Source of the DNA: a virus
IMG/VR virus record: IMGVR_UViG_3300025778_000010
Coordinates: 44,357-108,356 of that record
DNA: 64,000 nt
Reading direction: 5' to 3' (one strand)
The number at the start of each line of letters is the position of its first letter. The stretch's first letter is position 1. Shown here one piece after another: positions 15,636 to 22,531 of this stretch. A program made the position numbers and the translations under genes. Under the pieces are notes generated by a model. The model saw only the letters and a program-made list of their open reading frames with translations, had not been told where the DNA came from and did no database searches.

Positions 15636-15665
15636 TCCGATATCAAGAAAAGAAAGGGGCATTAA

Positions 15666-15893
15666 ATGTCTACTGTTGCCACATATTGCAAAGATTGCAA
15701 TAAGCGTTTATCTGATATTTCAGTATATGACGCTCCCTATACTTCCGATTCTACTTGCTGGGAGTGTATCTTCAAGTCCTGCGATAACTGCTATGGTCAA
15801 GGAATTACTGGATGGGTATCTCCAGATGGTGATTTTGATTTTGATTATTGCGAGTGCAACCCACTTTGCCTAACACTAGAAGAGGTCAAATAA
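15666..15893 (+). CDS. cysteine-rich zinc-binding early protein
   Basis: 75 residues with YCKDCNK, TCWEC, SCDNCYGQG and YCECNP: a DnaJ-like CxxCxGxG-type zinc finger array. Start site AAGAAAGGGGC. The central CDNCYGQG motif suggests protein or RNA binding. Shares a base with the next start. Confidence 0.75.
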   Translation: MSTVATYCKDCNKRLSDISVYDAPYTSDSTCWECIFKSCDNCYGQGITGWVSPDGDFDFDYCECNPLCLTLEEVK

Positions 15894-16084
15894 TGACTAA
15901 TGAAACTATTTTTGAAGTAGCCTGCCTATACTATGAAGTATGCGGTACAAGCGAAGTATTCTACTCTGAAGAAGAGTATGATATCTATGGCGATGATTAT
16001 GTCTGCCCTGAGTGCTATTATCAGATGGCGGAAATGGAGTCTGATTCCTTCCCGCTATCTTTAGAATATGATGAGGGGGAATAA
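15893..16084 (+). CDS. small acidic cysteine-containing protein
   Basis: 63 residues beginning MTNETIFEVACLYYEVCG; very acidic, with CPEC near residue 43. The ATG overlaps the upstream stop. Probable zinc ribbon, function unknown. Confidence 0.65.
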   Translation: MTNETIFEVACLYYEVCGTSEVFYSEEEYDIYGDDYVCPECYYQMAEMESDSFPLSLEYDEGE

Positions 16085-16218
16085 TGTCTGACAAGTCTGC
16101 TCAAGATCTATTTAATGAAATGGATACCCTTTGGGATAATTTCAAGAAAGCCACATGGCAAATGTCAGTGGTGCCTGCTACAATAACATCCTTAACCCAA
16201 CCAAAGAATGGAAACTAA
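16084..16218 (+). CDS. small early peptide with embedded promoter
   Basis: 44 residues (MSDKSAQDLFNEMDTLWDNF at the start). The second half is read from the ATGTCAGTGG promoter element. Coupled to the upstream gene by TAATG. May be only a carrier of the promoter. Confidence 0.5.
   Translation: MSDKSAQDLFNEMDTLWDNFKKATWQMSVVPATITSLTQPKNGN
16156..16184 (+). promoter_or_regulatory. embedded early promoter
   Basis: TGGCAA (16156-16161), ATGTCAGTGGTGCCTGC spacer, TACAAT (16179-16184). Confidence 0.55.
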
Positions 16219-16219
16219 C

Positions 16220-16693
16220 ATGACAACAACCCTAACCCGTGGCGAAGCCAAAGATACAATTGATTTCGCAATTGAACAATTTATCAACGAGATTGAAGTC
16301 TCTGATGATATGCTATTAACGATTACCTATGCCGTAAATAATGACTTGCAGATTCGTGATTACTTCCTTGGGCTCCCGTCCGATTATGGTATGCAGGTAT
16401 GCGTTGATTTTGTCAACTATCTTTCACGAGTAACTAATGCACGAGAAGGATATGCATATGACACAATTTCTGCAATGTATCATATTGAACAAGGCAACAC
16501 AGACTTGGCTAAGTCTCTGCTAGAAATTGCAGAAAAAAATAATCCTGATTATAATCTCATGAAACTTGCGAAGAGAATTCTTTCAGCAGGTTGGCCAGGT
16601 TCCGAATTAACTAGAATGCGTAATGAATTGCATTCTTCAGTTGTGGATACTATCACCGAAGAGCCAAATATTTTAATTGAAGAGGTGGCGTAA
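16220..16693 (+). CDS. DUF4192-like C-terminal domain protein
   Basis: 157 residues from ATG 16220 (GGAAAC upstream); an alternative start 12 nt earlier exists. Helical, with a pattern like the C-terminal part of the actinobacterial DUF4192 family: AMYHIEQGNTDLAKSLLEIAEKNNPDYNL, then LAKRILSAGWPG. The N-terminal DUF4192 core is absent. This relationship is tentative and the function is unknown even for the family. Confidence 0.65.
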   Translation: MTTTLTRGEAKDTIDFAIEQFINEIEVSDDMLLTITYAVNNDLQIRDYFLGLPSDYGMQVCVDFVNYLSRVTNAREGYAYDTISAMYHIEQGNTDLAKSLLEIAEKNNPDYNLMKLAKRILSAGWPGSELTRMRNELHSSVVDTITEEPNILIEEVA

Positions 16694-16851
16694 TGTCAGC
16701 ACCATATGCAACAATTAACGGCGTTGAGGTTCATGAGGACCTCAACGGCTATGCCGTGGTCATGAAGAATGGCAAGGTAATTAAAAAGTATACCAACTCA
16801 AGAGAAGACGCATTAGGCAAAGCAATGCACTATGCACAGGAGATTAAATAA
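16693..16851 (+). CDS. small early protein
   Basis: 52 residues (MSAPYATINGVEVHEDLNGY at the start), one-base overlaps or abutment on both sides. A beta-hairpin then helix; unrecognised. Confidence 0.6.
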   Translation: MSAPYATINGVEVHEDLNGYAVVMKNGKVIKKYTNSREDALGKAMHYAQEIK

Positions 16852-17067
16852 ATGGCAAAGCATCCACCAGTCAACAGTGCACAATGGCATTCTGTATTTG
16901 CAGATGATCAATGCAAAATTTATCAAGACGGTAACGATGATATTTTTTTCAAGGTCATGATCAAGGGCCAACGTGTTAAATATTTTTATAATGAAACAGC
17001 TCATAGCGACGTTGCACGTTACTGCAGCGACGAGCTTGGAATTAGCTATTGGTCCGTATTAAATTAA
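16852..17067 (+). CDS. small early protein
   Basis: 71 residues, basic and aromatic (WHSVFADDQCKIYQDG). Directly follows the previous gene. Unrecognised. Confidence 0.65.
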   Translation: MAKHPPVNSAQWHSVFADDQCKIYQDGNDDIFFKVMIKGQRVKYFYNETAHSDVARYCSDELGISYWSVLN

Positions 17068-17089
17068 TTTAACTTGGGTGGGGAATAAA

Positions 17090-17179
17090 ATGCAAGCGGT
17101 AGCATATGTATTGGTCTATGGATCTGCATTCGCTATCGCATGCATTTTTTATTTTATATTTTCTAAAAAAGATTTTTAA
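17090..17179 (+). CDS. 29-residue membrane peptide
   Basis: MQAVAYVLVYGSAFAIACIF, a single hydrophobic span with a short KKDF tail, after GGTGGGGAATAAA. Possible membrane effector; too short for family assignment. Confidence 0.5.
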   Translation: MQAVAYVLVYGSAFAIACIFYFIFSKKDF

Positions 17180-17181
17180 AT

Positions 17182-17240
17182 GCGGTGTGTCGAGTTGACA
17201 ACCGTTGATTTTTGGGCTGGCCCGTCAAGCCGACACGCCG
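17182..17240. repeat. cassette repeat, full palindromic copy
   Basis: GCGGTGTGTCGAGTTGACA on the left, GGGCTGGCCC in the middle, and GTCAAGCCGACACGCCG on the right form an imperfect palindrome with about 17-nt arms. The most complete copy of the family. Confidence 0.8.
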
Positions 17241-17249
17241 TTTACGGGG

Positions 17250-17265
17250 CGTGATTTTAATCACA
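17250..17265. promoter_or_regulatory. CRP/GlxR-type operator
   Basis: CGTGATTTTAATCACA, a near-perfect palindrome (GTGATT/AATCAC), next to TTTACGGGG and 64 nt upstream of the DUF932 gene's -35. Confidence 0.55.
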
Positions 17266-17328
17266 TGGAATGGGCGGGGACAAAACGGACATATCAGACA
17301 AATCATTATTTAACTTAGGCTTTACGGG

Positions 17329-17358
17329 TAGACAGATGTCAGCCTTATCTGCTAGAAT
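17329..17358 (+). promoter_or_regulatory. promoter of the DUF932 gene
   Basis: TAGACA (17329-17334), 18-nt spacer with ATGTCAGCCTTATCTGC, TAGAAT (17353-17358). Confidence 0.65.
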
Positions 17359-17389
17359 AGGCATACATTAACAGAAAGAAGGAAAAAAT

Positions 17390-18430
17390 ATGACTAACCC
17401 AATGTCACAGGTTCATCGCTCAGAAGTTGAGGATGGTTCTGTATCTCTTGCTGTATCACTTCGCACAAATCCTGCATGGCACTCTTTTGCTAACAAGGTA
17501 TTTGCTAAGGATGAGCAAGTCACAACCGCACAAATGCTAGATGCTGCTAAACTCTCAAATTGGAATGTTTCTCTTGAGTCTGTTTCAGATTTATTGCCAG
17601 ACAACTATGATTCTGTTAGCGAGAATTTTTTGGTTGTTCGTGATAACCCTTACACAGCAGGACAAAAAGATGTTCTCTCAGTTGTAGGCTCACGCTATAA
17701 GGCTGTTCAGAATGAAGAACTCTTTTCTTTTGCAGATAACCTACATGATGGAAACCCTGATGTAAATTGGGAAAGTGCAGGTTCTCTAAAGAATGGTCGT
17801 GTTGTATTTGGCACAATGTCAATTCCCCGCACTATGGTTCTTGACCCTAATGGTGCTAATGACACTACCAATCTTTATCTCGTAGTTTACACTTCACACG
17901 ATGGTTCAGTTGCGGTTCAATCTGCAATTACCCCTGTTCGTGTTATGTGTCAAAACACTCTTAATTTCGCTATGCGTAAGGCTAAGCAATCTTTCAAGAT
18001 TCGCCACACTCAGACAGTAGATGGAAAAATTGCTGCTGCTCGTGAGACTCTAGGTCTAACTCTTGCGTACATGGATGAATTCGAAACACAAGCAAAAGAA
18101 CTTTTCTCTCGTGAAGTGACAAATGCTAAGTTTAGCGAAATCATTAACAAGATGTATCCTAAGCCAGAGGCAGATGTTAAGGGTTCAATCAAGAAGTGGG
18201 AAAACAAGGTTGTTCTGCTTGATGACCTTTACCATAACTCTCCTACTAATGCTAATATCAAGGGTACAGCATGGGGCGTTGTAAATGCTCTAACCGAACG
18301 CCTTGATTACTATCGCACAGCCCGCAAGGGAAACAGCGATTCGCTAATGGCAGGTGCAAGCGGATTTGACCCTGTTATCACAGCAGAAAAAAATAAAATT
18401 GTTAAGCAGGTTCTTGCACTTACCGCTTAA
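17390..18430 (+). CDS. DUF932 family phage/plasmid protein
   Basis: 346 residues, the largest early protein. Typical DUF932 features: PAWHSFANKVF (the conserved W-H region), ENFLVVRDNPYT, VVGSRYKAVQNEELFSFADNL, and TPVRVMCQNTLNFAM, followed by a helical C-terminal half. Members are abundant in phages and plasmids, sometimes near replication or recombination genes; the biochemical function is unknown. Single-gene unit with its own promoter, followed by a hairpin and tRNA-Asp. Probably highly expressed given its cassette. Confidence 0.9.
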   Translation: MTNPMSQVHRSEVEDGSVSLAVSLRTNPAWHSFANKVFAKDEQVTTAQMLDAAKLSNWNVSLESVSDLLPDNYDSVSENFLVVRDNPYTAGQKDVLSVVGSRYKAVQNEELFSFADNLHDGNPDVNWESAGSLKNGRVVFGTMSIPRTMVLDPNGANDTTNLYLVVYTSHDGSVAVQSAITPVRVMCQNTLNFAMRKAKQSFKIRHTQTVDGKIAAARETLGLTLAYMDEFETQAKELFSREVTNAKFSEIINKMYPKPEADVKGSIKKWENKVVLLDDLYHNSPTNANIKGTAWGVVNALTERLDYYRTARKGNSDSLMAGASGFDPVITAEKNKIVKQVLALTA

Positions 18431-18436
18431 TAAATT

Positions 18437-18458
18437 GTGAGGGGCGAAAGCCCCTCAC
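18437..18458 (+). terminator. hairpin after the DUF932 gene
   Basis: GTGAGGGGC-GAAA-GCCCCTCAC, 9-bp stem with a GNRA tetraloop, ending 7 nt before the tRNA. Little U-run follows (CTCTCTT), so it may be a processing or attenuation signal allowing tRNA read-through. Confidence 0.65.
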
Positions 18459-18465
18459 CTCTCTT

Positions 18466-18539
18466 GATTCCATAGATCAATTGGTTAGATCGCTACCCTG
18501 TCACGGTAGAGGTTGCGGGTTCAAGTCCCGTTGGAATCG
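18466..18539 (+). tRNA. tRNA-Asp (GTC)
   Basis: 74 nt, complete cloverleaf: acceptor GATTCCA/TGGAATC, anticodon loop CTGTCAC with GTC at 18500-18502, T-arm GCGGG-TTCAAGT-CCCGT. Only tRNA on the plus strand and set apart from the other five. Confidence 0.95.
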
Positions 18540-18559
18540 CAAAGTTTAAATGGTCATCA

Positions 18560-18601
18560 CGGCGTGTCGAGTTGACAAAACAGCTGGGGCGGGCTGGCCC
18601 C
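18560..18601 (+). repeat. cassette repeat copy
   Basis: CGGCGTGTCGAGTTGACA (18560-18577) and GGGCTGGCCCC (18591-18601). Followed by TTTACGG and a TGTGATTATAAACACA operator-like site (18632-18647). Confidence 0.8.
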
Positions 18602-18631
18602 ATAAAATCCATAATGTCAAGTCTTTACGGA

Positions 18632-18647
18632 TGTGATTATAAACACA
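18632..18647. promoter_or_regulatory. CRP/GlxR-like site
   Basis: TGTGATTATAAACACA, one mismatch from TGTGA-N6-TCACA, flanked by TTTACGGA on both sides. Confidence 0.5.
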
Positions 18648-18689
18648 TTTACGGATGACCGATATGTCCGATTTGTCTGCGTGTCTAAA

Positions 18690-18718
18690 TTGATTACTCA
18701 TGGGTAACTTGCTATAAT
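18690..18718 (+). promoter_or_regulatory. promoter, probably leaderless
   Basis: TTGATT (18690-18695), 17-nt spacer, TGC-TATAAT (18713-18718), only 8 nt before the ATG at 18727; no ribosome binding site. Confidence 0.7.
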
Positions 18719-18726
18719 ACTCACCT

Positions 18727-19368
18727 ATGGAAAATGTAAAAGAAACTTGGTTCAAATGGGATTATGTATGCCCAAATTGCGATGCACATATTGAGATGAC
18801 TATTAAATCTAATGGTCATCCACATAGCGAGATTTGTTCTAAATGCTATGAGCGTCTAACTCTGATGTCAGTGGTAGATGCTACAATATACCCAACTCAA
18901 AAGAAAGAAGAACAAACTATGGAAACAACAATCGCTGAACTTTATAACCCAAATATGTTGGTTACATATAAGAAGATTACTGATGGTAATACTGAATATA
19001 TTACTGATAAGGTAACTGATATTGAGTGGGCTCTTGCTCAATCCCGCCGTAACTATGAGAGCCTTACAGAGCAACAAAATAATTGGTATCTCAAAGAGTC
19101 AAAACTACGCACTTTGCTAAATGATGTATTTCACGATTCAGAAGACCAAGACACACTTGAAAAAATTGCTGATATTTTTGATGTTCCACTAACTAAGGAA
19201 ATCGAAGTAACCGCTTGGGTCAATGTCAATATGACTATCGAAGTTGATATGCGTGAAGGCGAATATGATGTTGAAGACCTTGTTCGCAATAATCTCACAG
19301 TAGATGCCTATGGTGGAGAAATCACAGTTCACGACTTTGATGTAGACCGAGTAGAGGAGCAATACTAA
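18727..19368 (+). CDS. zinc-ribbon fused to acidic domain
   Basis: 213 residues. Residues 15-40 form a zinc ribbon (CPNC, CSKC). A promoter element (ATGTCAGTGG, 18865) sits inside the frame, and Met65 (18919) follows AAAGAAAGAAG, so two products are likely: full length and a 149-residue C-terminal form (METTIAELYNPNM). The latter ends in a beta domain with alternating acidic residues (ITVHDFDVDRVEEQY). In sister units the zinc-ribbon gene and the following gene are separate, so this may be an in-frame fusion. Confidence 0.7.
   Translation: MENVKETWFKWDYVCPNCDAHIEMTIKSNGHPHSEICSKCYERLTLMSVVDATIYPTQKKEEQTMETTIAELYNPNMLVTYKKITDGNTEYITDKVTDIEWALAQSRRNYESLTEQQNNWYLKESKLRTLLNDVFHDSEDQDTLEKIADIFDVPLTKEIEVTAWVNVNMTIEVDMREGEYDVEDLVRNNLTVDAYGGEITVHDFDVDRVEEQY
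18859..18887 (+). promoter_or_regulatory. promoter inside the fused gene
   Basis: ATGTCAGTGGTAGATGC spacer then TACAAT (18882-18887); drives translation from Met65 of the fusion. Confidence 0.55.
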
Positions 19369-19640
19369 TGGCAGTAGCAGTTATTGAAGTCCCGTCCCCT
19401 GCTCGTATGGCGAACGGGATTAGCAAATGCCTAACCGCTGGAATTGAATATGAGATGCTGGGTGGGATGCAGGTAGAGATTACTTGTGCTGATGAGATGA
19501 AGTTAGCTAGAATAATTACAGCCTTTGGCGGTAAAATCCTAAGTGCTTTTAATCATAAACCAATCACACCAGATGCCCCTAAGCACGAAGTCCAATATGC
19601 TAGGACACATAGACCAATTCAGACACGCCGAAAGAATTGA
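19368..19640 (+). CDS. small early protein
   Basis: 90 residues (MAVAVIEVPSPARMANGISK), coupled to the previous gene. The last residues (IQTRRKN) again derive from a degenerate GACACGCCG repeat half (19622-19630). Unrecognised. Confidence 0.65.
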   Translation: MAVAVIEVPSPARMANGISKCLTAGIEYEMLGGMQVEITCADEMKLARIITAFGGKILSAFNHKPITPDAPKHEVQYARTHRPIQTRRKN

Positions 19641-19666
19641 CATAAGCACCCCGCTTGTGTTAGAAT
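19637..19666 (+). promoter_or_regulatory. promoter
   Basis: TTGACA (19637-19642), 18-nt spacer, TAGAAT (19661-19666). Lacks the ATGTCAG element. Confidence 0.75.
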
Positions 19667-19705
19667 ACAACCTCAACCCCTAACAAAGAAAAGGAAAACC
19701 CAACA

Positions 19706-20122
19706 ATGGCAAAAGCAATCTCAGTTAAAGTAGCAACACCAAAGGTAATCGCCGCTTTGGAAACAAAGTTGGAAACAATAAAAACAACTAAGGCAAATGA
19801 AAAGCAATTAGAGGCTGCTTTCCAAGAAGAACTAAAGGCTTGGAATAAGGCTTTGTTTGATTATGCTCTATCAAAGTTTGACTCTGCTACAAATATCCGC
19901 ACCAATTATCGTAGTTGGTCAAACTCTCTTAACATTGACTTTGATGTTGATACACAAGGCAAGGATTTTCCTGCTCAACCTACTCGTCAATTTGAGCAAC
20001 TTCACGACCACAACTATCGTGAAATTGTTGATGAAATTGAGAACGCAATTCGTATTCTCAAAATGACAGATGAGGAAACAGTTAATGCTTCCACATTTAA
20101 GTCAATCGCACAGTATCTCTAA
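19706..20122 (+). CDS. Lys-rich early protein
   Basis: 138 residues, helical N-terminal half (LETKLETIKTTKANEKQLEAAF), then a Tyr/Arg segment and an acidic helix. Coiled-coil potential; no family recognised. Leader AACAAAGAAAAGGAAA. Confidence 0.7.
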   Translation: MAKAISVKVATPKVIAALETKLETIKTTKANEKQLEAAFQEELKAWNKALFDYALSKFDSATNIRTNYRSWSNSLNIDFDVDTQGKDFPAQPTRQFEQLHDHNYREIVDEIENAIRILKMTDEETVNASTFKSIAQYL

Positions 20123-20136
20123 TTAGTTAATCACTT

Positions 20137-20177
20137 GGGAGGGAAGTCTTGACTTCCCTCCCCTTATCTGATAGGAT
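20137..20177 (+). promoter_or_regulatory. terminator-like hairpin overlapping a promoter
   Basis: GGGAGGGAAGTC-TT-GACTTCCCTCCC is a perfect 12-bp hairpin (20137-20162). Its loop and 3' arm contain the -35 TTGACT (20149-20154) of a promoter with TAGGAT at 20172-20177. Confidence 0.65.
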
Positions 20178-20183
20178 ACGCAA

Positions 20184-20252
20184 ATGGCAATCATATTTTT
20201 ATTAGGCACAATTTTTGTAATCGCAGTAATAGCACTAGGAGGAATACTATAA
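20184..20252 (+). CDS. 22-residue hydrophobic peptide, leaderless
   Basis: MAIIFLLGTIFVIAVIALGG, all membrane segment. Its ATG lies 6 nt after the -10 element, and the stop overlaps the next ATG (TAATG). Probably a leader or membrane micro-protein coupled to the next gene. Confidence 0.5.
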   Translation: MAIIFLLGTIFVIAVIALGGIL

Positions 20253-20620
20253 TGGGAGCACGAGTTAATTTTGTTTTCAAGACCGAGGAAGACAAGCCAA
20301 AGATTGTTTTGTATAGTCATTGGGGAGAATACTCATGGCGTGAAGATTTGGCTAATGCCTTAGATAAGGCAACACCTAGATTAAAAATGGGTGATAGTTC
20401 ATATGCTCTCCGTATTATCATTGACCAACTAACAAAAGAAGGTCGGGATGAAGAAACAGGCTTCGGTCTTTATATTGCGGATGAAGACCAAATGTATTGG
20501 GATACCACAGTTGAAGTAGACCTTACAACTCAACAGGTAAATGATGAAGGAAACTGGCATTCATTTTCATCATTCATTGAATATCAAGGTGAGGTGTTAG
20601 AGTATCATGTTGGGGTATAA
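20252..20620 (+). CDS. early protein, unknown
   Basis: 122 residues (MGARVNFVFKTEEDKPKIVL), acidic, beta-rich with a WGEYSWREDLANAL segment. GGAGG precedes the ATG. Not recognised. Confidence 0.65.
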   Translation: MGARVNFVFKTEEDKPKIVLYSHWGEYSWREDLANALDKATPRLKMGDSSYALRIIIDQLTKEGRDEETGFGLYIADEDQMYWDTTVEVDLTTQQVNDEGNWHSFSSFIEYQGEVLEYHVGV

Positions 20621-20762
20621 ATTAGAGGATTTGAATAAGATGATTGATGCTACTTATTTAGCTTTAAATTATCTTCCCCCCGCACAAACAGATCTTGCAG
20701 ATAATCTAGCCAAAGCAAATGATTTTCTCCAGGGTCTTTGGGCAGAGGGCTACTTTGAGTAG
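20607..20762 (+). CDS. small helical protein
   Basis: 51 residues (MLGYKLEDLNKMIDATYLAL, ending FLQGLWAEGYFE), overlapping the previous gene by 14 nt. Well-formed helical protein; unrecognised. Confidence 0.6.
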   Translation: MLGYKLEDLNKMIDATYLALNYLPPAQTDLADNLAKANDFLQGLWAEGYFE

Positions 20763-20783
20763 CCTGAGCCTGACCAGTAATTT

Positions 20784-20812
20784 GGACATTTACGACATTA
20801 CGGACATTACGG
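20784..20812 (+). repeat. tandem GACATTACG units
   Basis: GGACATTTAC-GACATTAC-GGACATTACGG: three consecutive near-copies. The unit recurs singly at 13919, 22941, 23036, 23129 and 23265. Confidence 0.65.
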
Positions 20813-20841
20813 AGGATCGCTTGAACACATTTACGAGGGGC

Positions 20842-20871
20842 TTGACAAAACCTTTTACGATAGGATAAAAT
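20842..20871 (+). promoter_or_regulatory. promoter, leaderless
   Basis: TTGACA, 18-nt spacer, TAAAAT; 6 nt before the ATG at 20878. Confidence 0.75.
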
Positions 20872-20877
20872 AGGGCT

Positions 20878-21063
20878 ATGAAAGAATACGAGATACTAGC
20901 AACCCAATCAATTTACCTATCAAAGAAGGTAATGGCTGAAACAGAGGCAGAAGCAAATGCTATTGCTGCAAACACACCAGTAGATGAGTGGACAACTGAT
21001 TCTACTGAATTAATTATTGATTTCCTACGCACAGAACCTGTGCAGTTACGACTTGACATCTGA
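20878..21063 (+). CDS. small early protein, leaderless
   Basis: 61 residues (MKEYEILATQSIYLSKKVMA), an alpha/beta fold start; the middle repeats AETEAEANAIAA. No ribosome binding site, consistent with a leaderless transcript. The next gene's promoter overlaps its end. Confidence 0.65.
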   Translation: MKEYEILATQSIYLSKKVMAETEAEANAIAANTPVDEWTTDSTELIIDFLRTEPVQLRLDI

Positions 21064-21082
21064 TATCTTGATGTAGTAGAAT
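21053..21082 (+). promoter_or_regulatory. promoter
   Basis: TTGACA (21053-21058), 18-nt spacer, TAGAAT (21077-21082). Confidence 0.75.
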
Positions 21083-21116
21083 ACCCATACTGACCAACTA
21101 GTAGAAAGAATGACAA

Positions 21117-21839
21117 ATGCCAAACTGGGTGTATAACGGATTAACCATTGAAGGTAGTCCTGAATCTGTAGATAAACTTGTATCTCAACTTAATCAACCA
21201 TTTACTGTGATGCACGAAACATGGGATATTTCTACCAATTCTTTTATTAAGAAAAATACTCTTTATTCAAACCCTGTTTTTGCATTTTGGAATATAGTTA
21301 AACCAACAGACATGGATGCATATTATGGTCCAAGTCCAAAAGTTGATTTAAATAAGCCTATTAGATTTGATTCAAATCATTGGTACGACTGGAATGTGCG
21401 TAACTGGGGAACAAAATGGGATGTAGCCATATCTGTAACTGAAAGCCATCCAGAAACATATATGGAAGGCCCTATTAATAACGGTGATAATAAAGTAGTT
21501 TATTATAACTTTAATACTGCTTGGAGTTATCCTGAGCCTGCTATTAAGAATCTTTCTTTACAGTTCTCCGACCTTTTATTTACGTTAGGCTACGAAGAAG
21601 AAACAGGCTGGGGTGGCGAAGCAGAATTCCTTAGAGGCGAAATAATTAGTCATAATCAATATGACTACAAATGTAAAGACTGTGAATATGCAACTAGTGA
21701 TGCATTAGAGTTTTGCGAAGACTGCTCAGATTATCCTTGTCCGCAATGTGGTTGGGCGAGTGCAGTTGACGAATGCCCTGTCCATAGTGTAGAATACGAC
21801 CAGAAACAAACCCAACTACAGGAGGCAAATAATGTCTGA
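21117..21839 (+). CDS. Api92/DUF1281-like protein with zinc ribbon
   Basis: 240 residues. The N-terminal MPNWVYNGLTIEGSPESVDKL, then the Trp-rich middle (NHWYDWNVRNWGTKWD) and TGWGGEAEF, fit the Api92/DUF1281 ferredoxin-like phage family (NWxxNxLxIxG, W-N-V-x-x-W-G-T-K-W). It adds a C-terminal zinc module: CKDCEY, FCEDC, CPQCGW, CPVH. Function of the family unknown. It contains the next unit's promoter at its end. Confidence 0.85.
   Translation: MPNWVYNGLTIEGSPESVDKLVSQLNQPFTVMHETWDISTNSFIKKNTLYSNPVFAFWNIVKPTDMDAYYGPSPKVDLNKPIRFDSNHWYDWNVRNWGTKWDVAISVTESHPETYMEGPINNGDNKVVYYNFNTAWSYPEPAIKNLSLQFSDLLFTLGYEEETGWGGEAEFLRGEIISHNQYDYKCKDCEYATSDALEFCEDCSDYPCPQCGWASAVDECPVHSVEYDQKQTQLQEANNV
21766..21795 (+). 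promoter_or_regulatory. promoter inside the Api92-like gene
   Basis: TTGACG, 18-nt spacer, TAGAAT; drives the 21832 gene. Confidence 0.65.
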
Positions 21840-22092
21840 CCAATTAACTTTAGACCCATATCTACAACGTATGGTTGAAGCAGGTATGGACGGTGCGGAT
21901 ATCATGCACGGTCATCTTAAGGTCCTAATGGCACGTGCAGAGAGTGCATTAGCAGACGCCATAGAGGACGAAGAGGCTTCGGGTGAGGCCATGGATAGCA
22001 TGGAGCGACGGTACTGGGAGGGTGTGGAAGAAGCATACTCAGAACTGTATAAATTAACTTATGCTATTGCATTTGCAAAGGCGGGTAAGTAA
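21832..22092 (+). CDS. acidic helical protein
   Basis: 86 residues, acidic, all-helical (ESALADAIEDEEASGEAMDSM). Overlaps upstream by 8 nt and downstream by 1 nt. Acidic composition could mimic DNA; unproven. Confidence 0.65.
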   Translation: MSDQLTLDPYLQRMVEAGMDGADIMHGHLKVLMARAESALADAIEDEEASGEAMDSMERRYWEGVEEAYSELYKLTYAIAFAKAGK

Positions 22093-22217
22093 TGAAGACT
22101 TATCGTATCACTTTTATCTGTGATGAAAAATGGTTAGAAGCCATTAATAAATTTACAGATGTAGATGTATATGACAACGAAATATTATACATAGAGCACT
22201 TTGAGGAGATCAACTAA
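22092..22217 (+). CDS. small early protein
   Basis: 41 residues (MKTYRITFICDEKWLEAINK), coupled on both sides by TAATG. Compact beta-alpha-beta; unrecognised. Confidence 0.6.
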   Translation: MKTYRITFICDEKWLEAINKFTDVDVYDNEILYIEHFEEIN

Positions 22218-22531
22218 TGTCATCATCAATGTTTGTACAAACCAATTCATATCTAGATAATCTAAAATGGGAGTTTCCTAATCATGCCCCGTTGGTCCTA
22301 TTGTACATGTGGGACATCACCCGTGATGTCTTTCAAGATATTGAATTATCTGACGGGGATTCTTCTTGGGGAGAACTTATCCCAGTTCCTGGAACTACTT
22401 TAGAGGATGTATGGAATAAGTTTATTAAAGATCCTTGGGGCGGATTTGACGTAGAAGAATATGATGTAGTACAATGGTTGTCCCGTGAAGACTTTATCCA
22501 AGACTATGAGGGCGAGGAAGTAGATGAATAA
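22217..22531 (+). CDS. acidic early protein
   Basis: 104 residues, strongly acidic with many Trp/Asp (WGELIPVPGTTLEDVWNKF). Acidic tail EGEEVDE. Coupled to the preceding gene. Unrecognised. Confidence 0.65.
   Translation: MSSSMFVQTNSYLDNLKWEFPNHAPLVLLYMWDITRDVFQDIELSDGDSSWGELIPVPGTTLEDVWNKFIKDPWGGFDVEEYDVVQWLSREDFIQDYEGEEVDE

Noticed and set aside
15613-15873. Frame starting MSVGSAILP at 15613
   Set aside because: Begins in the promoter spacer and overlaps the well-supported zinc-finger gene at 15666 in another frame.
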